Shown here one piece after another: positions 56,963-64,000 of a stretch of DNA of 64,000 bases (position 1 is its first letter; each line of letters begins with the position of its first letter). The stretch covers positions 1,116,001-1,180,000 of the forward strand of contig BDSL01000020.1 of NCBI GenBank assembly GCA_003116995.1, in the 5' to 3' direction. The position numbers and the translations under genes are program-made. The DNA is from Yamagishiella unicocca. Lineage: Eukaryota > Chlorophyta > Chlorophyceae > Chlamydomonadales > Volvocaceae. The notes below the pieces were generated by a model. The model was not told the DNA's origin. It made no database searches and was given only the letters and a program-made list of their open reading frames with translations.

Positions 56963-58279
56963 AGTAACGGGCCGTGACATTCTTGATGGAGCGCAGAGTG
57001 ATGCCGGTGCGATGGCGGTGCGCCAGGATGCGAAGGCGCCTGCGACGCAATAGCTGTACGACAGCGCGGGCGGCAATCGGCATGGCGGCAGTGGTGGTGG
57101 TGGTGGTGGTGGCTGCGATGCCTGTTGCGGAGGGCTGCGGATTGCCTTGGTAGGTTCTCGTTGGTTGCCGTTGGTCGGTTGTGCGTCCCTTCCGCTTCGC
57201 CCATGTAGCGCATTGCCTTGTGTTGGGGTGTGGTGCTGTGCGACACGGCGCGATGGGATGGTTGCCACAGCAGCCGGGTATTCTTTGGGGGTCGTGCGGA
57301 GTCACGGCGCGAGGCTACCTCTGATAATGGTTTCGGAGGGACCACATGATACGCCAACCGAATGGTGGTGTTTTGAACTGTGGCAATGCTGAGGTTGTGC
57401 GTGCGTGCTTTCGGGTTTTGGTTCTGATGTTTGGAAGACGGCATGTACGTGCATTATGCCTAATTCCACGTGTGTTGGGAGCTTACCTGATTTTGTTTTT
57501 GGGTATATGCTCTGGAGGGATGCGAACTGTCTCGGGTATGAGCGCTGCCGTACATCTTACGGCGTCGTGATAGGCGGTCCGCTATTGCTGTTTAGCGTGA
57601 TCAGGTGGGGCGCCCTGGAGCCTTGCATTGCAGTCTCTTGTACAGGCTATGCCTACAGGCTATGCCTAACGTGAAATGAATGTCGTACTAACGTCCTGAA
57701 ATGTTGCTAGTGGCAAGATGGTGGTGCGACCCGGGGCGAACTTCGTGCGAACCAGCCCTTGCTAGCTTTCGAACGAGGCTAATCATATTCTTTCGCAGCA
57801 GATACTATGTTGACAGCGTGTCGAGGCTCGGCTTCGCAGTCGACCGGTTTCTGGTTCGGCGGAGCCGCAGTCGTGAGTTCAGCAGGGGAAAACTGGCGTT
57901 GGGGATGATGGCGTTGTTCGGGTGCAGGACACGCTTGCCGTGTGCTAAGTGTTATGGCCGTTATGGGGCTGCTGCCGCCAAGGCAACAGGCCGTTAACGT
58001 GTGACGTGTTGTAATCCTGCTAACCTCATCCAGGGGCGTAACGCCTTCTTGTGTAGGCACTCGAATACCGGTACCTAACTTTGCGCGCATTACCGATGCC
58101 CATGCTTGCACCGCTTTGCAACCCTCAAAAACGGTTGCCGCACAAGCCTCAACGCAGAGTGCCAGAGTCCCTCCCACAAAGCCGTACCACGCCGCAGAGG
58201 TACGACTTACACACCGGAGGTACCGGTTTTACATTTGAGCAGGAATTGACGCACAATTGGCACAGTGTACGTATCCCAA
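56963..58279. other. 3' region of the monooxygenase gene and intergenic sequence
   Basis: Contains a (GGT)n run near 57092-57112. TGTAA occurs near 58008. No coding exon recognised. Confidence 0.45.
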
Positions 58280-58694
58280 ATGGAAGCGGACCAGTTACCG
58301 GACAGCACGAAGAGCCTTATCCGTCCGTCTCAAATCACGCGAGCCCCTAAGCGCAATATTGACCGCCATGTGAAGCAGTTGCCAGTCTTATCACAACCTC
58401 GTTCAGACGATGATAAGCTAAATGCTCTCCACGACTTGCTAGCAAACCTGAATACACTGCCGAAGCAATCCGCCTACGCAAAACACCGTGTTGCAGTGGC
58501 GCGCAAGGCAATTGCTATAATCGAAAAGGATCGGTAAGACGGCTAAATGCTTGACCTCTCAATCTGTACCGCTGTCTGCAACCTGCCTACTTACTCGCCG
58601 TACGGCCCACCCATTTCTTTTCAGTCACCAGCGTACTGAGCAGCAAGCTGCGGAACTGGAAAAACTACTAAAGCAGCTTAGGCTCAAACACTAA
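58280..58694 (+). CDS. small coiled-coil protein, family not recognised
   Basis: Two exons, 58280-58533 and 58625-58694, joined in phase, give 107 residues ending in LRLKH. ATG was chosen as the first in-frame start (MEADQLPD); the frame is open upstream to 58265. The C-terminal half is strongly helical, with heptad-like hydrophobic spacing (LHDLLANLNTL, VARKAIAIIEKD, ELEKLLKQLRL), and is predicted to form a coiled coil. The donor G|GTAAGA and the acceptor TTTTTCAG are good. The protein is too short for a confident family assignment; subunits of larger complexes often look like this (inference). An additional upstream exon is possible. Confidence 0.65.
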
Positions 58695-58917
58695 GCTGCT
58701 ATTACTGGTACGGCGCTATTAGTAGTGCAATCCTGAATTGCTGCAAGGCGTGTCTCTTCAAGCACATATTTTGGCATCACGGAACATTGTTCTGCCCGTA
58801 TGTAGTGTTCTGCCCGCGTAAAAAAGCTAATTCAGCCGCGTCATCCGTCACTTGCCACAGTCACAGGGTCGCCACTAACAGGGCGTTGCATGCGTCAGCT
58901 GGTCGCGAATTACCGAT

Positions 58918-60372
58918 ATGCCGAAAGCGCCGGCGTCCGCTGCGGGGCCCATCCGCACGTCCGGTCTGGAGTGGCTGCCGGCGGAGCCCTCAATCGGCCG
59001 GCCGCATCGGCCCCTTGTCGTAATACTGCCTTGGATGTGGGCGGCCCGCTCTGCTGTCTCCAAACACGTCGCTCTCTACCACGGCCTGGGCTGGGACGTG
59101 GCCGTCTATCGTGGCTGGCCGGCCCTGTCCGTATGGATACCCGCGCTGGCCAACCGCAACGCCGTGGTGCTGCTGACTGCCCTCGCAGCCCACCTAAAGG
59201 ACTATCCCAGAGACGTCATTCTGGCTTGCTTCAGCGGAGCCGCAAAGGGGGTCCTGAGCCCACTGCTCCAGCGCCTGGCTGCGGCCCCGCTGTCCAGCGC
59301 TCCAGCTAATGCCACTCCGCCCGCACCGCCACCTAGCCACTCGTGTCCATCACCGGGGCATCCACCGCAGACGCAGCAGCCACGTCAGGCTCAGCACCCA
59401 CCACCGAAGGTGGCAGACCCCCCTGCGCAACTCCTGCGCTGCTGGCTTCGTGGTCTGCTCTTTGACTCCGGGCCCGTGGACTTCGACTCGAGCGTTGGCG
59501 TGCGCCTCTTCGCCAACAGCCAGTCCGACTGGGTAAGGCGCCTGCAAGCTGCCGCGGGCTCAGCCGTCGCGGGCTTGCTGGACTTTTGCTTGTACGAGGG
59601 CTTCGAGGCGCAACGTCGTCACATGTGGGCATCACTGCGGTCCAGTCTCGCCTCCCTGGGCCTCCCCGTGCTGTTCCTATACAGCTGGAGCGGTGACGCC
59701 CTGGCTGACCCGCAGCCCATACACGCGCTGGCTGTGGCGCTGCGCTCCGAAACCAGCAGCGGCGGCGGCGACGCAATCAGCAGCGGGGGGAAGAAAGGCG
59801 GTGGAGACGGAGGTACTGCTGGCAGGGAACACGGCGGTGGCGGTTGTGCGGTAAGCAATGGAGGTATGGTCCGCGGCGAAGCGGCGGCTCCTAGCACGGT
59901 TTGTGGGGTCGCTAGCTCAGGTCACGGCACTGACAGTAGCAGCAATAGCAACAGCAGTGGTGCAAAGGGCTATGCTGGCTCTGTTAGCTCTGCTGGCGCT
60001 GCTGGCACCGCCAGCTCTGCTGGCGCAGCGGAGAGCTCGAGTCCTGGATGTTATGGCCTAGTGGGTAGCCATGCTTCGCCAGCGGGTCATGACGCAGGCT
60101 ACTTCGACAACAGCATCTGCTGCAGCAGCGGCAGCTGTGGGGGCCCGGGGTCCGGCGTGGCACTGGGGCGGACGTCGGTGCTGGTGTGGGAGCAGGCGTG
60201 GGACAGCTCGGCGCACGTGGCTCATCTGCGGGAACACACCGCACAGTACCGGGAGGCGGTGGCGGCTTTCCTGGAGCGCTGCCTGGCGGCGACGATGGAT
60301 ATGGATGGGTCAGGTTGTGGGTGGCGGGGCAGCGGCATGATGTCGCAGGGCAAAGCGGAAGGCACCGGGTGA
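58918..60372 (+). CDS. DUF829/TMEM53-like alpha/beta-hydrolase-fold protein
   Basis: Single exon, 484 residues. Family features in order: a hydrophobic strand followed by LPWMWAARSAVSKHVALYHG (start of the DUF829 fold), FSGAAKG at about 107-113 at the position of the nucleophile elbow, LLFDSGPVDF, LFLYSWSGDALADP, and near the C-terminus SAHVAHLREHTAQYREAV, with the conserved histidine of the S.HV.H pattern. In land plants and animals the last two blocks are adjacent. Here a Gly/Ser/Ala-rich insertion of about 135 residues (roughly 278-415) separates them. No clear transmembrane helix is seen. The reaction is unknown; the family is hydrolase-like but poorly characterised. Confidence 0.82.
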   Translation: MPKAPASAAGPIRTSGLEWLPAEPSIGRPHRPLVVILPWMWAARSAVSKHVALYHGLGWDVAVYRGWPALSVWIPALANRNAVVLLTALAAHLKDYPRDVILACFSGAAKGVLSPLLQRLAAAPLSSAPANATPPAPPPSHSCPSPGHPPQTQQPRQAQHPPPKVADPPAQLLRCWLRGLLFDSGPVDFDSSVGVRLFANSQSDWVRRLQAAAGSAVAGLLDFCLYEGFEAQRRHMWASLRSSLASLGLPVLFLYSWSGDALADPQPIHALAVALRSETSSGGGDAISSGGKKGGGDGGTAGREHGGGGCAVSNGGMVRGEAAAPSTVCGVASSGHGTDSSSNSNSSGAKGYAGSVSSAGAAGTASSAGAAESSSPGCYGLVGSHASPAGHDAGYFDNSICCSSGSCGGPGSGVALGRTSVLVWEQAWDSSAHVAHLREHTAQYREAVAAFLERCLAATMDMDGSGCGWRGSGMMSQGKAEGTG

Positions 60373-61610
60373 GAGCTCTCGGCACCGGGACTGGGGGGAC
60401 TATGGGCCCCGGGGGGATCTATTGAGGCGGCGTTGAATTACAGTGCGGATGTCATAGGTTGGTAGCCATCACGTACAGTAGTCAGGAGATAGGTAGGGGC
60501 CTGGAAGTTTCGCCTTAGTGTAGCTAGCGCGGTAGGGTGCATGGGCCGCATGGCGGTGACAGGATGACCACTGGCTAGGTGGATTTGATGCGGTAGAGGT
60601 TCGAGGGAGACCCGTGGATGCCCGAAAAAAACCGTTTAGAAACACAATGCTGTAGAGGGTGGTGTGTTTGTGCGATGACCGATGAATTAAAAGGCATCTT
60701 GCCAATCGGTGTCATGCATGGCGTCGACTAGGAAATAACAATCTACATTTGTGCGGCGAACAGGGAGCGGACGGATGGGCTGCATTTGACACTGTGGCGC
60801 TGCACACCGCAGCAGGGCTCTACAGAATACTTTACTGTAGTCCCTCTTTTTAGCATACTCGGCATGTTACATCATGTCCCCGTGCACGCATCTACGCATG
60901 TGCCCATGCAGGCATGCGTTTTGCTCACTGTAAAACATTTTGGAATAGTACTGGCCTGGCACCTTCATCATATGCCACCAATCTCGCCGTGGACTCCCAA
61001 TTGATTTTTTTGTCACCCGTTAACGTTTTTGGGCAGGCAGCAATCTGCAGGGAGGACCTGAAATCGGCCGTCGCTGCAGCAGTAAGCATGGTTATTCCAC
61101 GTTCGTCCCGGTAGAATCCCCAACTCCTGGTTGACGAGGACACTCCATCTGACGGCGGCAAGATTACCTTATTGCCTAACTACCAACACGCACCCAACAC
61201 ACGTCAACAATAAGTAATCGCTGTAATTGCACCAAAATATCACAGCGTAATTCAGCCAGTTGCACTGCCTAACAGCGTTATAGCACATGTGAGGCCCGCG
61301 CCTGCCCTAGCGCCACACCGGTATTGCGATGCAGTTCTGCGCCACCAAGAACCACTGTGAGCTGTTCCAGTGGCACGACATGCCTCTCACCCCCACAAAC
61401 ACCGCACTTTCGTCCAGCGAAAACACCACTACCATCTGTCTGGAGGCCACTGAAACAGTAGCCGACCAAACCTTCATCGCCCGCTCCCTCTCACCCCTAT
61501 CCTCCCATCCCACCCACACCACCCACCAACCGCCACCTCCTATATGTCCGTGGCAACCACTAATCATCGCAACCACCACCCGTCCACGTCGCTAATACGG
61601 CACAGTACCA
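60373..61610. other. convergent 3' region, no gene seen
   Basis: Holds the 3' UTRs of the DUF829 gene (plus) and the beta-helix gene (minus). Nothing else recognised. Confidence 0.5.
60929..60933 (+). terminator. possible TGTAA polyadenylation signal
   Basis: TGTAA lies about 557 bases after the stop of the DUF829 gene, within the usual 3' UTR length for Chlamydomonas. Confidence 0.35.
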
Positions 61611-64000
61611 TTATTTCTTCTTCCTTTTACCATCCGAAATCTCGTGCACGCCGCCCTGCACCGCATTTGGTTTGACATCGAGCAGGCAGGCCTCCGACAC
61701 GAGGCGGCTGCCTGCGCCGGACACCTCACTGGGTAGCTTGTTGGACTTGACCATGCAGCCCTGCAGCTCCACCACTGCGCCGTCCTTGACTGCCAGGCCC
61801 GCCTGCACGTTCTGCATCACCCGGCAGTCCGCTCCGGTCAGAGAGGTGCCGGCGCCCCACACGATGAGCCCGCACAGCTTGTTGCCTGTGGCCTCGCACG
61901 TTGCCAGCTCGGAGCGCGCGCGGTCGGAGGTGAGCATGCCGGCCTGGCCGTTGTACGACAGCGTCACCTGCGCGGTGTACGACAAGGGTGCGCGGGGCGA
62001 GAGGGGCAAGTGGTAATGTCGCTCGGCGGGCGGCGCCGCCAGAGGAAGGCTCTGCAGACCGCTCCGCAGCTGCAGCAGCAGCCGGCGCGAATTCAGCCCC
62101 CTTTCTCCCGGTATACATGTCACACCGGTCCTTCCCGAGGGATCCTCCGAAGCTCGTCTCACCTGGCGCAGGGAGCCCACCGAGCCCTCTCCCCGCACCA
62201 GCACCCCATGTGCCTTGTTGCCCGAGGCGATGCAGCTGGTGAGAGAGGCGTAGGCGCCCGAGGCCACCAGCAACCCCGACTGCAACCCATCCGCATCCAG
62301 CCCCACGGCAGCAGGGGCGCAAGGGGGAGATCAGCGTGGCAAGGCGGGGTATGTGGTGCAGAGCAAGGCAAGGCTGGCAGGGCGGGAGGGGTGATCCTCG
62401 CGTCCCGTAGTTTTGGTGCCAGCTGGGCTTCAAGCAACGCGGCTATATGGCCCTTCTACACCACAAGGAACCAGGCAAGCGGAAATGACCAAAATCCTGG
62501 GCGGTTGTAAAAATCCTGTTGCCATAAGTCGGCAGGAGATGCAGCTAGCCATTCCCGGCATGCCTACCCCTCACATCAAACGCTCCTGCCACGTTTCCTC
62601 TTGTTCGGCCCCCCTTGCTCCCTGTCGCGTAAACGGGCTTTATGCCACACCTTGCTCCTCCCCTTGCTTCCCCCTCTTGCTTTCCCCCTTTGCTTCCCGT
62701 CCCTCCCGTCACACACCCACCCACCTGTCCGTTCATGGAGAACTTGCAGTCCACTGCCACCAGGCTGCTCCCCTGCTCGCTCACCTCCGCCCCCGCCAGC
62801 CGGTTGCTCACCACCTCGCAACCCACCAGCTCAGCACTGGCGCCCGAGTACAGGTTGACACCCGCCTGGGGAGAGGTATGGTTTCGGAGTTGTTTTCGTT
62901 GTTGTTTTCGGAGGTGGTTTCGGAGGTGGTTTTGAAGGTGGCTTCGGAGGTAGTATTTGGGGTGCTGGCTTGTGCGTGTCCGTCCCCCAGCACCCCGCCA
63001 GCACACACCGCCACCGTAGCATTCGCCGCAGCAACGAAGCCAGCCACTCACCTGCGACCCTGACACCACACACCGGTCGGCTCGCAGCCGGGAGCCGCTG
63101 CCCACCAGCACGGAGTTGTGGTCCGACGAGTCCACCACGCTGCATGACGCCAGCTGGGCCGAGCCGCCCGCCTCGAGCATAAGGCAGGGGCCCGAGCAGC
63201 GCTGCAGGTGACTGGACTGGGCCACCAGGACACTGCCCGCGTCGCGTACCCACACGCCAGCACCGCCTGGTGCCTCCACCTGGCAGTCGCGTAGGGCCGC
63301 GGTGGCGCCCCCGGCCAGCCACAGCGCCAGGTGGCGCGCGTGGTTGGTCACCTGGAGGGCGGGTGTGTGGGTGGGGTGTATAGGATCAAATTTGGGAGAG
63401 GAGATCGACAGTTTATCCGTTAAGAGAAAAAGGGAGGGTGGGAGGCGGTGGGCGGTGCGGGGATCAGGCACGTGGGACCTCAACCCTCACGTCGCCACCG
63501 CCGCCCTCACCCCGGCTAGTCGTCGCCAGGTACCTCCCGCCCGTGCCAGGTGCAGGCGCCTGACACTGCGGTCACACCCCTTGCGTTCCTCCGCTCTCCC
63601 GTTGCGCTGCCACCTCACCTCCCTGCCCCCTGGCCCCCTGGCCCCACCCAGCCCGCCCTCCCCTCCGAGACCCACCTGGCACTTCAACATCCGAACGCCC
63701 ACCGCGCCCGCCAGCACCACCATGGCTCTCCCGCTCTCGTACGACGCCCCCACCACTTGGTAGCCACCGCCTCCGCCTCCGCCTCCACCGCCTCCTCCGC
63801 CACCACCACCGCCCCCCAGCTCCATCCCGCGTGGCCCCTGCCTGGGCTCAATCATGACCGACATGTTGTCCAGCACCACACCGGCCCCTAGAATCCGCAG
63901 CTCCTGGTCCTGGCGCAGCTTGAGAGCGCCGTTGCGCAGTGTCACATGCGGCTTGTCCACCAGCAGGGTGCCCCCAGCTGCGGGGGTGCCGGCGTCCTGC
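61611..64000 (-). CDS. parallel beta-helix repeat protein, 5' part outside the window
   Basis: Exons (minus): beyond 64000 to 63676, 63351-63052, 62865-62725, 62279-62163 and 61967-61611, with all phases 0 from the first complete intron on. Repeats of about 22-24 residues follow the pattern of right-handed parallel beta-helix (PbH1) rungs: GVWVRDAGSVLVAQSSHLQR, GVNLYSGASAELVGCEVVSN, GAEVSEQGSSLVAVDCKFSM, GLLVASGAYASLTSCIASGN, GMLTSDRARSELATCEATGN, GLIVWGAGTSLTGADCRVMQ and GLAVKDGAVVELQGCMVKSN. A run of about 18 glycines (near 63790) interrupts the first visible exon. The C-terminus is basic (DGKRKKK). Such folds bind or cleave glycans or act as scaffolds; no pectate-lyase catalytic signature is seen, so a structural role is as likely. 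Confidence 0.85.

Noticed and set aside
1..64000. CRISPR array
   Set aside because: The tandem arrays are direct satellites without unique spacers, and the gene structure is eukaryotic.

Overview
The window looks like nuclear DNA of a volvocine green alga, most probably Chlamydomonas reinhardtii or a close relative. Genes are GC-rich and cut into many short exons, with introns of about 130-500 bases using GT(G/A)(C/A)G donors and CAG acceptors. Low-complexity Ala/Gly/Pro tracts are common in the proteins. A divergent pair of nuclear genes for mitochondrial ATP synthase subunit c matches the ATP9 pair I recall for Chlamydomonas. There is no bacterial operon structure, CRISPR array or recognisable transposase. 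All gene models below were built by hand by joining open frames at splice sites with matching phases.

Layout. 1-2065: diverged short repeats and one orphan exon-like segment. 2066-9264 (-): an 11-exon gene for a protein of about 1,531 residues that joins an XPG/FEN-like (Asteroid-like) nuclease fold to an SF2 helicase. 9265-24281: a gene-poor block of about 15 kb made of nested satellites: two 47-bp arrays, a composite unit of 0.5-1.6 kb in six copies, a ~464-bp tandem array, a ~1.64-kb duplication, a ~410-bp triplet and a 31-bp array. 24282-27780 (-): peroxisomal 2,4-dienoyl-CoA reductase ending in SKL. 28129-29251 (+): small conserved plant-type protein. 30217-32210: head-to-head ATP9 genes. 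33114-36509 (-): endonuclease III-type DNA glycosylase. 37466-43426 (+): ankyrin-repeat protein in 13 exons. 44996-46057 (+): beta-propeller-like protein. 47945-50583 (+): MORN-repeat protein. 51772-56962 (+): flavin-containing monooxygenase with a long C-terminal extension. 58280-58694 (+): small coiled-coil protein. 58918-60372 (+): DUF829/TMEM53-like protein. 61611-64000 (-): parallel beta-helix protein that runs off the right edge.

The genes do not form a pathway. Three promoter regions are divergent and probably shared: 27781-28128, 31018-31387 and 36510-37465. The observations most worth following are the nuclease-helicase fusion, whose ten introns are all phase 0, and a short sequence related to GTCGNGTAACCGGTTT that recurs inside introns of at least five unrelated genes. 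The latter could be an introner-like element or a shared splicing signal.
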